Source: Muricea muricata (lineage: Eukaryota; Cnidaria; Anthozoa; Malacalcyonacea; Plexauridae). From it: 64,000 bases of DNA. Position 1 is the first letter of the stretch. Every line of letters starts with the position of its first letter. The notes beneath the pieces are model-generated. The model searched no databases. It was given only the letters and a program-made list of their open reading frames with translations, and was not told the DNA's origin. Below, in pieces: positions 23,669 through 37,516 of this stretch. Position numbers and translations under genes: made by a program. Where the stretch lies: the NCBI GenBank assembly GCA_963855995.1, contig OY979720.1:16636430-16700429 (forward strand), given 5' to 3'.

Positions 23669-26141
23669 GCATGGCCACAATAACCATTTGAACTTTGAAG
23701 TAAAGATAAGAAATCAAGTGGCATGCATGCAAAAACCGAGTTAACATATAACCAAGGCCAGATTTTGGAGAAATTGTAAGGGAATGTGGGGGGGTTTTTG
23801 GGGAGGTGTGCACCTCTCCTATTCCCAGGGAAGGCGCGCACCTCTCCCAAAATTCGGTCTTGTATACAACTACATTTATGTAACCATGCATTTTGGACAG
23901 GGAGAATATTATCTTAAGCGCTTAAGCGCGTGCTAGGCTAGTAGCGAGACAAACGTATGTTGAAAATTGAATAATATATGTATGAGGTTAGCAAAAGTAT
24001 ATGGTACATGCACTGTTTTTCGTAATAAGATTATTATATTGTATTTTAATTTATAAATAAATCTGAACACAAGATAAGAAGAAATTATTTATTAAATTCT
24101 ATTGTTTACAAAAACCGTATTCGTTTGACTAATTACGGTATATTTAGTATAAGATAAATGAACATTTAATTAGACCTGATTTTGACTAGCAAGATGAACA
24201 TAAGCACACGGTTAAAAAACAAAGAAATCAACAGTACCGAAATGTTCAAAGGAACAAAAACAAATTTTAAAGAAAATTCTTTCAGCATTTTTTCGCAAAA
24301 TTCACTGGAAACGTTACCCCTTTTTATTTTACTGATGCTCATGCTGCCAACAAAAACCAGGTCATATGCGCAGTATACTGGCGAGTACACAAGCCAAAGT
24401 TTATAACGAATTAGAAAGAGAAATGTCAATTAATTGACGATTTTATGAACACTTTCATGGTTCGTGGATATGACGTCGTATATTAGCATAGAACATGAGA
24501 GACTGGCACGTATCCAGTTGCACATCTGTTTATCCTTAATCTATGGGTTTACAGCACATCCATTGTGTGTCTTTTTAAAGTTCCTTTCTTTTCCTAAAAC
24601 AGCTTCCAGACGTTTTGTTGGAATTTATGTTGTGCATTTTCGTGGATGACTGAATTGTCCAAATATGACTGTGCAGGCCAGATCCTTTGGTGAATGCATA
24701 CTTTACAGGACTGAAATGTTGGTCCAGCCAAACAATATTTACCATGCAGGCAATTGTGTGAATTTGTTTCTCAGCCTCAGAGACTAAAAATAATTATCAA
24801 ATATTAATTACTGATAATTGGGGGGGGGGGGGTGCATGCTCATATATTTCCATTCTGCACGATCTCTGCACAGACTAAATCTCATGAAGTTTTTCAAACG
24901 TTTTTTATGCCCCAGGTTTAGCTGCTAGAATGATGGCATTGTCACAGCCAAGGAGACAAAAACATATAGGTCCCAACATGAGTGAGACTTATTGTTGGCT
25001 ATTCTCTACTAATACTGAAGTTCCAAAGTATATAGTGACCAAACATTACTAAAGATTTCTGATTAAATAAACATTAAATTTCTGTGGATGGCTAGATATT
25101 GTTAACTTAACCTTAATAAGGCAGTTACTGAATGTTGCAAAAAGATGGCATGGGCAGAAGGATAGTATACAGGGAGTGATAAAAAATAGTCCACTTAGCT
25201 AGCTTATTTTCAAACTAGTCACAGTCGGTTGCATTATTTTCACATTTTCCAATGTTTCAAACAACAGTCTTGTACCCACAAGAAATCAATAATGTTGATT
25301 GTTCGAAAATTTTCATGTTTATGAACCTGCAGTCCAGACTGGAAAGATTATGTGCTGAGATTTAAAATATTTAATAGAAAATATATAGGGACTAAAATAT
25401 AGGCAATATAATAGAAGACATTTAATAGAAAATTTATTAGAAGACATCAAAATTGCAGCCCAATACTGTATCTTGGCTGTGCAGTACAAACAATCCACTT
25501 TGATAGGCAGTCAGATACTGTAGACTGATGACCTAGACTGGAAAGTATGGCTGTTTTTAACAAGATCTCGGGTTTCAAAAATTTCAAATGTACAGTGTGC
25601 AAACATGTGTCAAATGCACTTCAGTGTGCATGTTAGATACCTAGCACTGGCCATATTCACCATATTCAGTATTAAGCCAAGTATGCAAACCTGAACACAA
25701 CAAAAATTCTTGAGTGGCTAATTGCCATACTTTCCAGACCATACCGGCTGATTACAAAATAAAGTCAAAAGAGACTTACTTGTGGGTTTTATATAGGACT
25801 ATAATTGTAGGTTGAATACAATCTCGAATTTTTACCTGCCTGTTTGCCATCACATGATCACTACATGCAATGAATTACTAAACTTTGTGACTAGACAGAC
25901 TATAGTCTATCAATACTTATTATTTAAAGTACAGTGCTTCATAAAGATTTCCAGCACTGATAAAATTGATAATCTCAAATGCAAGATCATGACATGTGAA
26001 AATTATCGCTTTTCAAACAATCAACTATGACAACTAATAGAACTGGATATTTTATATATATTAGTAGAAAACACTGTAGTTTATATAATAAACAGAAAAA
26101 TACATGGTGCTAGGAAATGCCCTCGTTCGCTGCACTCACTC

Positions 26142-26450
26142 TTAGGATATCATGTTCAACACTCGAAATAAATCTGGTATCTCTGTGACTCCGCGCACCA
26201 TTTTCATATTATTAATATTATCCAATATCCGTACGTATATTAAACTGGTGAAATTCATAAACAAACCATTAACCACGTAGTCGTACAGTCTGTACTCAGG
26301 AAAAATATTACCAATTCTATTTACCTCGCTACTTTCCGTCGATTCATGAATATTCAAGCCCTCATTATTAGAAAGCTCATCCATATCTAATCCATATCAT
26401 CCAATATCTTCCATATTCATATTTTGACTCTTGTTAGAAAAGGAAGCCAT
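26142..26450 (-). other. Divergent open frame next to the WDR70 promoter (uncertain)
   Basis: Reading leftward from 26450 gives MASFSNKSQNMNMEDIG, one TGA, then an open frame from MDELSNNEGLNIHESTESSE onward for 80 codons. A donor-like GAG|GTAAAT follows the second Met by 20 codons, so it might be a first exon. The same sequence, with a 4-5 bp frameshifting deletion, lies in the left arm at about 17837-18070. There is no family match. Coding status is unproven. Confidence 0.25.
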
Positions 26451-26612
26451 GTTGTTAGCTTAGTAACCATGCCTTGGTTTCAATTGTTGGTTTTTGAACA
26501 AATTTTGTCTGAAATAATATCTGAAATGGCGCCCACGGGATGAGTGAAATTTTTAAAATTGAGTAAGATTTTTCAAGTTTGTATATTTTTGACAAAGTTA
26601 ACACATAGGAAG

Positions 26613-29600
26613 ATGGAGCAGGAAGATTTGGAAGAAATGAAGCGTATGAGAGGTATTGTTTACGGATGACGATAAGAAATCTGGTTGATAGCTCTGCCTG
26701 TTTATTGAGCAACTATTAACGACGGGCCAGGGCGCATTCCATCTAAACTCCACGCCAGAGAACTCTAATATTTCCTATATTTGATGTTGTGCTATCGTAA
26801 ATCAGAGCAGGAGATCTCCGACGTTGAGTGCACAGAATGCAGTCTGGAGTCGACGGGCTGCAGCAATTGTATATAGCGTTGAAACCCTGGAATATAAATT
26901 TTTGACATGTATGCGAATTGCAATTCATTCTAGAATCAAAGCACAAAAACGTGTCTACCAAGACAACCACAGTGAAGGAGCCATCACCAGGTGGCTCAAA
27001 AAGTATGTCTGAACTCATAATTCAGTAATATATAATACCTCATTAAATTCTAGTCGTTTAATTGGTTGATTATGGTCATGTGATATTAAATAAAAAATTT
27101 CATTTTCCAAGAGTGCAATGGAAAACGTTCCATTGCATTCCCATCCATCAAAAAGCTCTTCGTACGGTCTTCGTAGTTCACTTTACTGGTTTCACTGGTT
27201 TCGGTCCATTCAACTCGGCTATCGCCTCGAAAACAATTAATCTTTCACCTATTTGAGAAAATTAATAGGAATATGTGTTTTGATTTCTTAAGAGAAGTCT
27301 CATTCAGCAGATGCATGCACCAATTTAAGAATTTTCCAACAATAGTAACACCAAACAAGAATAGTAATGTGGAAATATACTCCCAGACTGAGCATGATCA
27401 CCCCATGGCCAAATTTAAGGGTTCCAGCCTGGGCATTTTACCCTTCTGTAGCCACTCTAAACAGATCTATGGCTTAGCTAATGTATTACAAATACAGTTT
27501 ATTGCATGATAACTGTATTCCTGGATATACTCGCTGAACCATCAATTTGTTCTGCGACTGTTCAATTGCAAAATGCTAAACCCGGCATAGAGCTTCTACT
27601 TTCCAGGCAGGTGGGCCACGCCCGAATTCATTTATCATGATGTTTCATCCCAGCCTACATGTCAGGTGTGGTGACAAAATTGTTTAGGTGTAATATTTTG
27701 GTTTAATTTTTAGACCAAGAAGGAGGTCCAGAAGGAATGGCATCCATGATGGGTTTTTCTGGATTTGGTAGGTTTGCTTTGGGCAGTGCTTTTCTATTTA
27801 GCCATGGTGGCTTTGCATGTTGTGATATCTCCCAGAGTCCCTAACATTTTCACGATACTATTCCACTCAAGAGCCTGTCCGACCATGTGATACAGTGCAC
27901 ATCGGGAACGCACAGCCAGAATAAATGCTGGTAATGAAATTGTCATGTATGCGCGTAGGTGACTCTATTTGTGTATGAGTTCTCAACTTCAATTTGCGTC
28001 AATTCGAAAAAATACTTCATGTTAGTCTGTAAATTAGGAATGTTTACTGAATGTTTACCTGCATGAACTTCATCCTGAGTATTTATGATGATTGAACAAT
28101 GAGAAATTCAATTGGCTGGCTTGTTAAAATAGCCAATCAGAACTTACAAAGCTGGATCATCGTACATTATCAGCACGAGCTTCAAAACAAACATTGGAAC
28201 TTTGCAATGAACTTCTAAACTTGTGAGCATTCAGAGTTTTTGAAAGCGAAATACATACCAACGCAAGCATAACACATACCATACTTCATTGAAACAGGAA
28301 AAAAAGCTCGACAGTTTGATATTAATGAAATGATGGCGATAGCAAAGAGAAATGCAGCCGAAACTGCAGAAGAAAAGTCTAAATCTAGAGGTGAGAAAAT
28401 TACAAGTCTGTATTTACTTGAGTAGTACACAAGACTTTATACCTAGTAAACACATATGCTAGTGAGCACTTTATATGCTGGAAATGCATAAAAGTATGGT
28501 GAGGACAGTACTGACAACAGGAGTAATCTGGTTTGAAGGTTTTTCTTCATGCAGGTATTCTAGTTTTCCTTGCATTACATAATCATCAAAATAAAATGCC
28601 TTTGGCTGTAAATAAACCAAAGTCATAAATGGGTTTGACTGGCATTTTGGTGTAATCTATGAAATGAAATGTATTTGTAAGGTGTTGATGATGATGAAAG
28701 TGATGAAGAGGCTCCATATGTAATTATGCCACCTGGAGAAGAAGTACCTGAAAATGATAAAGTATGACACTGCTCTTTCATTTAGTTTAAAGCACATTAA
28801 TTTTGTATAATGCGTAATGTCTGCTGAGGTGGGTGTTTCAATGGGCTAGTGTGATTGGTTGTCTTCAATGGGCTGAACAAGTTACTGTAGGTCCTCCATT
28901 CCAGGAGGTAATCTACTTACCGTACAGATGTTGTAAAATCTGTTTTGTGCAAGACTGAGCGACTAACTACACTGGTTGTGTTATTTTCGTGGCAAATAAA
29001 ACTAAATGTCTTGAAAAGTACGGCAGTTCCAAAAAATCTATCAAAGAAGTTATACTGTGATTTTAACTGATCCTTCCGATGCAGTAAAAAAATTGTAGGA
29101 GAAAGTTTCATTTTATAAACACTTTGAATTTATGATCAGAGTACGAAAAGAACCAAAAAAGAGATTGAAGATAGTGATGAGGATGAAAATGATGATGGCA
29201 ACAGTGACAGTGAAGTATAAAAAATTATTGTCTACCTTAAACTATTGAAAATAACTTTGAAATTCTTCTTATTTTATTTGGTCAATTTCACTAAATATAG
29301 GAGAGAAATGCGGAGTCGTCCATACCTTGCAGTCATGAAATCACGTTGGAGCATGGGGGGAAAACTGTAAGATATTTCATGTTTTTCTTCTCATATTTCC
29401 GTTCAAATTTTGCGGCTGATTGGGGAATGATAATGTACAGATCTGATATAGATTATTTTTGTTGTCGATAAATAGATTCATTAGAATTATAATTGCGACT
29501 TTTGTCAATGAAGAAGTTGGACACAGAATGTTCTTATTTTTCATAGGTTTCAGCTTTATCGTTGGACACAAGCGGCTCCCGAGTTATATCTGGGGGACAT

Positions 29601-32600
29601 GATTATGAGGTTAGTATAATGGTGGATTAGGATTCTGCGCGAAGAGTCCACAACACAAACCAATCACAGTGAAAAACGAAAATAAAAAATCGTTCAAAAT
29701 AGCACGTTAACCATTTAGCAAATGCAAAACACAAAAGCAATGGCAGTTTTACAATAGGCATACTTGTAGTAAGCTAAGAATATTTCGAAAAAAGTCAACA
29801 AATTAAATATTATCGTAAACTGTAATAGTCATGCAATGATGATACATGCCTGTTATCAGCCTGTACGCAGCCAAGCCTCGAAATTATATTTTTATGTCAA
29901 TTTGTTTGACAAAAAAATTTCCGGACATTATGTTCAAGTTTTGATCTTAAGTATTTTTCGGATTACCTGTTGATTCTCTAAGTTTTCATGACATTATGCA
30001 TTATAAACTAGCAAAAAATTAATTAGATTAGATATGTATAGATCTTCGAGGCACTGGTACAAATAGAAGTTGAAAGCAACGAGATTCGCTTGAGCGACGA
30101 CAGACGTAGAAAGTTTCGCACAGTAGTTTTACTAGTCTCCTCATTTTCTTACATCATATTGCGCTGAAAAACTATGGGAAGATGGGCAAATTCATTTTTT
30201 GTGGCAATAAAAATCTTCTACCCGACAAAATGTCCGGCAGATCGGATTTGTGCCGGACAAAACAGAGTTTTGACTTTTTCAGACGGACAAAACTTCGATG
30301 TCCGGCGTTATTTCAAGGCTTGACAGCATGCATCCATATCTAAACCTCGCTATCATAAATAGCGGTGGAGTATATGCGAGTGTTGTCTGCTTACAGACAG
30401 CTTACTGTAACTGGCCGTGCTTAACTATGCGCACTTTCACTATAGTTTTAGTGAAAATTCTCGTTAGTTAGGACATTTGGGACATCGTATCCCGCTGATC
30501 TAGAGCTAAAGAAGTGGAACATATTAAATAACTTTCTGCCGCTCATTGTTTCGTATACTACTATCTCTAGGTAAAATTTTGGGACTTCAATGCGATGGGC
30601 GCGTCAATGTCTGCATTCAGGAATATCCAGCCTTGCGGAAGTCATCAAATTCGTTCCTTAGAATACAGTTCTACTGGGGACACAATCCTCGTTTGTTCTG
30701 GTAATGCTCAAGCAAAGATTTTGGATCGTGACGGCTTTGAGGCTATGGAATGTGTCAAGGGATATCAGTATATTTTTGATATGGCCAAGACAAAGGTGCA
30801 TCTCTTACTGTCAACTGTGTTTTCATGTATTAATTATTCTTGCAAACAGTATTCAAACATTCAATCAAGCAACTTGATAGAGAATGTGTGATGTGACTGT
30901 TGATATCGTTGTGGGCTTTCTGACATCTTTGCATGAGTCGTAGGACTTCAAGAAGAGTCTAACAACTTCAAAAAAGAGCTAGCAAGGAGTACTATTACGT
31001 TCCATTGGAGTCACTGTGTAGTTTTGCTGTGGTAGAATTAGTCAACGCTCAGTGAAAGTAATTTGAGTCTATGTTTGGGTCACTGGACTAAAAATGTAGT
31101 CAACTGACTTCTTCAAAAGAGTCACTCTTCTTTAGTCAAGTTAAACTCGTCAATTCAATTGACTACTTTAATTAACGGATCCCGTCTGTCCTTCCAAGCT
31201 CTCAAATTCCGTTTTAAGTCTTCGTGGTAACGACTCTCAATAATATCTCAATGTATCTTTCAAACGTCTCAGAAAACTCTCAAAGAGAAGTCTATCAAAA
31301 CGCCAATGACCTGCGGGGAAAATAAAAATATTTATATTTCTACAGGGTCATGTTTCTATGTTGAATTGCGGATGTTGGAATCCAAAGGATCGCGATAAAT
31401 TTATGACGTGCGGGGATGATGGGTAAGTACTTGAAAAATTGAGGAGGTGCGGTCAGACATAATGAATGAATGCAAACGTTCCCAGACCGATAATTTTATT
31501 ATATCGAGCTTTCCGCTGCCAGACTGCAGCCTTCAACGGGAAAAAATGAACAAAAAAATTCTTGTGTCCCAATCTGGCAACCGAAAGCTCGATACAATAT
31601 TTTTCTCGCCAGAGAACGTTTGTATTATTCATTATCTCAAGTACCGTACTGTACGTTATAATTCATGTATAATTCATATGATTCATACTGTATAATTAAT
31701 GTATAACTCATATAATTCATACTATATAATTAATTTTAACTCATGTATAATTCATACTGTATAATTAATATATAGCTCATGTATAATTCATACTACATAG
31801 TTAATCTATAACTCATGTATAATTCATACTGTATAATCAATGTATAATCATGTATAAGTCATACTGTATAATTAATGTATAACTCATGTATAATTCACAC
31901 TCAAAAGGAGAAAACACAAAAGGAAAAATGTTTAATCAATATCTGTGAATCAAATACAGATTTACATAAACTTTAAGTTTGATGTTCTAACCAAATATCT
32001 TCCATTTGTTTGAGATTATGAAAGAATACGAACTTTTTCATCCAAACATTTTATAAGTGCGATAAAGCATTCGCATCCCATCTGTATCTGATCTGCAAAT
32101 GCTCGTCTTCGGCTCACGTTTCTAAATCAATTCATTCTTTAACTTTCATACTTTATCGCATTGTAAATTTCTTCATACTTTATCTAGCACTTGGATGGCG
32201 AACCATTAATCGTCCATTTTATTATCTTTCGTTTACGAATAAACTTTTGCTTTTTTGTTTAAAGAACTGTTAGGCTATGGGATGTGAACACACCTAAAAA
32301 GAATGTAAATGTTTTAAAGACGAAAAGTAATCAGGGTGAGTTTCCTTGTCACGAAATATCCAAGGTTACCTTAGAATTTCATGTTAAATTATTATAACAC
32401 AGGAAATGAATACATAATTCGCATGGTAGACTAAATTTTGTGCCAAAGAACACGAGCAAAATAATGAAAGTATTTCACTACAGCTGAAAAGAGCATCTTA
32501 AAATTAGTAAGATTGCAACATTCGCTTGCAAAATATTGTTAATAACAATAATAGAAAAATATAGCTCTTGGAAGTTTGTGGATTTCATTATAAAATAGAA

Positions 32601-35600
32601 ATTTAATAATATGAATATACAAAAATTGTAACTTCGCAGGGCTACATATTTTCTGCTATCTGAAGCATTTCGCTACCAAACTTGCAATTTTACTACTTTG
32701 AAGGTGCTCTTCGTAGCTGTTATGAGAGATTTCGTTCACATTGCATGGTTGAAAATTTGCTATATTATGAGAATTGTCTGTTCACTCTTTCAGGGAGGCA
32801 TCTTATTACGTAGTTTCTCCTATATGTATGTGTAAACAAGGAAAAGAAACTGTTAAACGTTATTTTCTTGAATTGAATGTCCCGTTATGCCACTCAATGT
32901 GTTACTCTGCTGCATGGATTTGAAGTTTTGAATAATGAAGAAAAATGTGTATTGTTGTAAATAATTCAACAATATATCTTAGATCCAGGTCGTTTGGCAG
33001 TATCTGCCATTGATGTTTAGTATTTTTTAAATAAATTTTGTATGTAAAAAGAGACGCCATCAAACATGGCCTCAAGTCTCAAAAAAATGGAGTAATGCTG
33101 CATGAATTAATATGTTATGGCTTGTTGTGTGAACTGATTGTGAAATCTTTATTATTTCAGGTAAAAAAGCTGTTCCCACTCATTGTGCATACAGTAAAGA
33201 TGCGAAATATATCGTCGCTGGAGTACAGGTATAGTGTGAGCATAAAATACCATCAGGATTACTTGTCTACTTCACCATCCACATAGAGAAAACTTAAAAG
33301 AGAAATTGGTAAAAGGAGAATAATATGACCATAGCACGAACAGTTGATGAATAGTGTAAATAATGGATGAATTGTGGATTCATGGTGGATGAATATTCAA
33401 TAAATCCTGAGTTTAAAGACCTAAATAGTTTCCTTTTTCATAGGATGGGACAATTCATGTGTGGGACACTAAGAAACCATTTGTGAGTAAAATATATCAG
33501 ACATTTATCTGAGGTAGAAAAAGATGAAATTTATAAATATAAACTCCATTCTTTTAAGGTGCATCCAACCTTTTTAATCAAGAATGCTCACGCTAATGGG
33601 AGTGATATTTCATGTTTGAAATTTTCATATGACAACAACATATTTGTCTCAAGAGGAGGTTAGTTAGTTTTGCTGTCGCGGACCCAGCCATGAATGGACC
33701 TTTAACCTTTTAAACGGAATTTTGAAAATAATTCGAAACAGGCAAAAATATTACCATATCTTGAAAGAGCATCCTAAACTTAGTAAAATTGCAAAGTTTG
33801 GATGTAAAATGTTGTAAACTATAGAAAATATAGGGAAATTTTGTATACATTTGTATTACGGGTGGAAAATAATACCCAGTTGATACCCTTGGTATTCATT
33901 TCTCACGGATAATACAAAACTACAGAAAATTTGCAAACTTCGCAAGGCTATATTTTCTATTGTTTACAACATTTTACAACCAAACTTTGCAATTTTACTA
34001 AGTTTAGGATGCTCCTTCTTCAAGCTGTGGTAATATGTTATGTTTTCCTCTTTCGATTTTTTTCAAAATTTCGTCTAAAAGATTAAAGGTCCATTCTGGG
34101 GAAACATCAGGATCGAAGGCGCGAGCACCTGTTCGACCTCCAAAGCCTCAAGCCTACTAGAAATGTTGGGTCTATTTTGCTGTCTTAAGCTTTGAAAGTC
34201 ACGCTAAAAACTATCTTGCGTTGTTTTCATCAGGAGACGACTCGATGAAACTGTGGGATCTGCGAAACTTCAGGCAACCAGTGAATGTTGCCCTCAATCT
34301 TCCTAATGCTTTCCTGACGTAAGTATAAAAGTCTTTTGTAAAAGCTTTCGCATCTGTCAGGTAAGGTCGCATCCGCAGTCTCACTTATACCAAGATTCAT
34401 CTCTGCAGCCTAAAGAGATAAAAAATTCTTATGTCGTCAGAAAACGTACATAAACAGGAATTCTTACTGTATGATTTCTTACCTACACATACCTCATTCA
34501 CATACATCAGAAGCAGAAAGTGTGAATATGCAAGGTGTTAATACCCCGTTTACACGAGACTATTGCGAATACTCTATATACAAAGTGACACATTGTAATT
34601 TGGATTTCGATCCTACTCAAAAACGACAGTGTATGAAGCCGGCCTCAATTAACTGTATTTTCACCTTACCTCGCAAGATGATAACTTCACCTCACCTCGC
34701 AAGATGATATTTTGTTACCAGTCCTTAGCTGGTAAAGTTGCCCCGAAGTTGTGCTCACTTGTGCAACGAGTCTTTTCTTTTATGTCGCGAGACTTTTATT
34801 TTGTGCCATGAGTTTTCTGTTTTGTGCTGTGGCTTCTTTTCTTTTGTGCTGTGGCTTTTGCTTGCGTGTTATTGCCTTAAGTTTTAGTCTCCGTGTAACA
34901 CTTATGGGCCACCGTAGCCTGCACTGGCAATGTTAGTTAATTGATTCGAAATGTACTTAGCTCAGGAAACAAACTATTTTTGGTTCAGAGATCAAAATTA
35001 AATTGAGATACAACGGAATGTAATCAAGATAAAACGGTTTTTTATTTTAGGACAAGTTGTTTCTACAGCCCAGATGAAAAACTCATCGGAACAGGAACGT
35101 CAGTACGGAAGGGACAGGTATGCCATCTGATCCACACGGTAGATTTATCCTGATATACAAAAAAGGAGTAAAATTCGCGTAGAAAAAACGACAGCAAAGA
35201 CATAGATGAATTTGACGGCATGTAGTCTCTGTTCCTGTTTGTTGTTTTATCCTGCACGGCAAACACATACCCAACCGATTTTTTATTTTTTTAGGGAAAT
35301 GGCAAGTTGGTATTCTACGAAAAATCCACCTTTAAGAAAGTGCACGAGTATTCCGTTACGGACTCTGTAAGGGTGTAAATCTTATCTAGTTCCTAGTAAC
35401 GAGGGTTGTTGCATGATGAACACTTTTGACCACAGTGACCATAGATCCAGGAGCGAGATCTAATTGGGATTTTTCATTTAGTATGTTTAAGAACTTCGAT
35501 CTTTCATCAAAATGTATCAATTTTTCTAAGACGATTGTTTTGTAAAATACCAGTCTTAATTGTGGTTATCTACGGCTGTTTTCACCATATTTATACATAG

Positions 35601-37516
35601 CAGCTCAAGCTATGGCCACATTGTTCTGCTATTGAAACATGAAATATTTCCTGAAAAATATCTGTGGCTATAATAGTCCCTTGGTCCGATACATTTTCTC
35701 ACCCCTGTCAATACCTAAATGTTTCGTGTTTTTTTCAGAGTGTGGTCAGTTGTATGTGGCATCCAAAAATCAACCAAATTTTGGCCGGATGTGGTAATGG
35801 AAAAGTCAAAGTATTCTTTGACCCTCAGCGGAGTACCAGGTACTTAGTGATGGAGATATATCAGTATTTAATGAGGGGGGGGGGGGCTGGGTGAGATTAT
35901 AAATATAACATTAAAAGTTCGGCAAACGGACAACTTTAGCAATTACAAAATAAAGCAGATTTTAAAAACAACAAGAAAACAACGGTCGTTTTTTTGTCTT
36001 GAACACGGATAACACAAGATGTTTTCATGCTGAACATAACGTTGCACAATAAGGGTGCTGGAACCAAAGTAATGTTTTGTTTATATTTGTTTCAGGGGTG
36101 CAATAATGTGTGTTTCTAAGGCGAAGAAAAAAAGCGAGATGCGCGAAATGCAGCTGCCTCCAAGGATTATCACGCGTAAGTTTTTCAAGGCAATGTTATA
36201 GCAGGATTACAGAATTGACAACCAATCACCATTCGTTCCTGTGCTGTCCTACTTGATTCGAAAATCAGGGAAGTGCCTTACATTGGACTTCATCTAGCCT
36301 CGTTTGCACCTTGCGTTTTTGGGCTAGCTGATGCAGTGTTTGATCGCTAAAAACACAATTTAGATTGTGAATTTTCGATTTATAATAATTCAAATCATCT
36401 TCAGACAAAAGATTAAAAACTAAAGGTTAGGATTATGCATATGCATAACTTCTTCTGGAGGGGTGAAAATCTTGCATCTCTAATCGTGGGATGCTGAGAA
36501 AAGAATTGCCCAAAAAGTTTATGTCAAGTTGGACAAACCGGCTTATTAACCAACGATTTATGTTTCATCAGCCCATGCGCTGCCAATGTTCCGACAGAAC
36601 CAGGGGGGTGCGACTATGAAGAAGGTGAAAGATAAACAGCGTGCTGATCCCATCAAATCACGAAAACCAGAAACCCCTCTCACTGGTGCAGGTATTTATG
36701 TCGCAAAATGGTTACAATATGAATAAGGTGTCAACTTCTTTTCAAACATTAGTTGAGCTGTTTTCGTTGCTATGCTGTTTTGTTATTATTTCTAGGAAAA
36801 GGAGGCCGCGTTGCGTCTGGTATTAGTTTGTCTCAGTTCGTTTCCAAGAATTTGGCTGTGAAGAATCTTGATGACTCTAATCCGCGGGAATCTATCCTCC
36901 GTCATGCTAAAGTGTGTATCAGCTATTATTTTATTGCGGAATGAAAAGCTCAGATTAAACCTGCAATAAAAAACAAAGAAGAGAAGGATTTGTGCATCTT
37001 TGGGCCATTCTGTGCGAATATCTATTTGTTTTGGTCAGGAAAAGTCCGCAGAGCTGACTTTACAGGCGCGTCTAAATTGTTAGGCTAGCTTCGTCACTGA
37101 ACTTTGGTAAATTAAATTGCTAAACAAATTGTTTTACCTTATATCTCTTCGTAGGAGGCTGCTGAGAACCCATTCTGGGTGAGTCCAGCCTATTCCAAGT
37201 AAGTATCCCGTTTGAGTCAATCTCGTAGCTAGACCCTGCGATCCTCTGTGGCAGGAATCGTAAGGCTCTGGGATCATGCAGATGAGAACAATCCTTTGTT
37301 TGGCTGTTTTATGATTAGATTGTTTAGGAAGATTTTCCCCATAAGGGGATATTTTAGAGTTTGTTCTATCCCTCTTCATTACTATTTTTAATGGTCAGTC
37401 ACTAACCTGATAACCCCTTGTCTAGAACTCAACCGCGGACGATCCTCGCAGAAGACAACGGCGAAGAGGAGGAAGAGGATGATGAAAGCAAGGCAAAGAA
37501 GTTGAAACTTTCATAA
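26613..37516 (+). CDS. WDR70: WD repeat-containing protein 70 (WDR70)
   Basis: Nuclear WD40 beta-propeller protein; in vertebrates it is linked to H2B ubiquitination and DNA damage response. There are 22 exons: 26613-26652, 27714-27767, 28298-28390, 28682-28761, 29140-29214, 29301-29366, 29547-29609, 30571-30795, 31346-31422, 32265-32335, 33161-33228, 33444-33482, 33559-33658, 34234-34318, 35051-35117, 35295-35366, 35739-35839, 36096-36175, 36572-36691, 36796-36911, 37155-37198 and 37426-37516 (TAA). They encode about 608 residues (human about 650) with every phase continuous. Landmarks are MGFSGFGKKARQFD, an acidic region, HEITLEHGGKTVSAL, GGHDYEVKFWDF, IQPCGSHQIRSLEYSSTGD, TVRLWDV, DDSMKLWDLR, GNGKLVFYEK, CMWHPKINQI, HALPMFRQ, DDSNPRESILRHAK, FWVSPAYSKTQPRT and a basic KKLKLS end. 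Exon 1 (13 codons) is inferred from phase. Several introns carry MITEs and minisatellites. Confidence 0.95.
27114..27137. repeat. Short perfect hairpin in WDR70 intron 1
   Basis: TGCAATGGAA, a four-base loop AACG, then TTCCATTGCA form a 10-bp perfect stem. The rest of intron 1 (26653-27713) shows nothing recognisable. Confidence 0.5.
31440..31640. repeat. Dispersed repeat, family C copy 1
   Basis: The stretch with AATGAATGAATGCAAACG, CAGACCGATAATTT, TCGAGCTTTC and CAGACTGCAGCCTTCAACGG has a diverged relative at about 45885-45985 in a PI3K intron. Ends were not found. It is likely a transposon remnant. Confidence 0.5.
31655..31912. repeat. AT-rich minisatellite in WDR70 intron 9
   Basis: About seven imperfect units of roughly 36 bp alternate TATAATTCATACTGTATAAT and TAATGTATAACTCATG. 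Confidence 0.7.
32480..32745. mobile_element. Palindromic MITE, family B degraded copy
   Basis: This is an internal portion of the element seen intact at 33696-34092: GAGCATCTTAAAATTAGTAA on the left pairs with TTACTACTTTGAAGGTGCTC on the right. Ends are eroded. It lies in WDR70 intron 10. Confidence 0.55.
33696..34092. mobile_element. Palindromic MITE, family B copy 1 (397 bp)
   Basis: Ends GGACCTTTAACCTTTTAAAC and the inverse (GATTAAAGGTCC) bound a palindrome with inner blocks CATCCTAAACTTAGTAAAAT and TTTGCAATTTTACTAAGTTT. AT flanks both ends. It lies in WDR70 intron 13. Another copy is at 63566-63967. Confidence 0.8.
34655..34870. repeat. Short direct repeats in WDR70 intron 14
   Basis: ACCTCGCAAGATGATA occurs twice about 27 bp apart (34666-34707). 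A diverged 25-bp unit around TTTTGTGCTGTGGCTTC recurs several times at about 34775-34870. Confidence 0.5.

Larger units (their letters stand above)
21886..26526. repeat. Right arm of the giant inverted repeat
   Basis: Inverse partner of 17161-21883. The outer boundary is sharp at 26526, about 86 bp before the inferred WDR70 start codon. It lacks the helicase-bearing insertion and keeps the empty target TAACAAGAG. The reverse strand near the outer end has an open frame (see 26142-26450). Confidence 0.9.

Noticed and set aside
17161-26526. Palindrome as a haplotype fold-back assembly error
   Set aside because: A simple fold-back would place WDR70-side sequence on both flanks. Here the flanks differ and the edges are sharp. 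Long reads are still needed, so this is only provisionally rejected.
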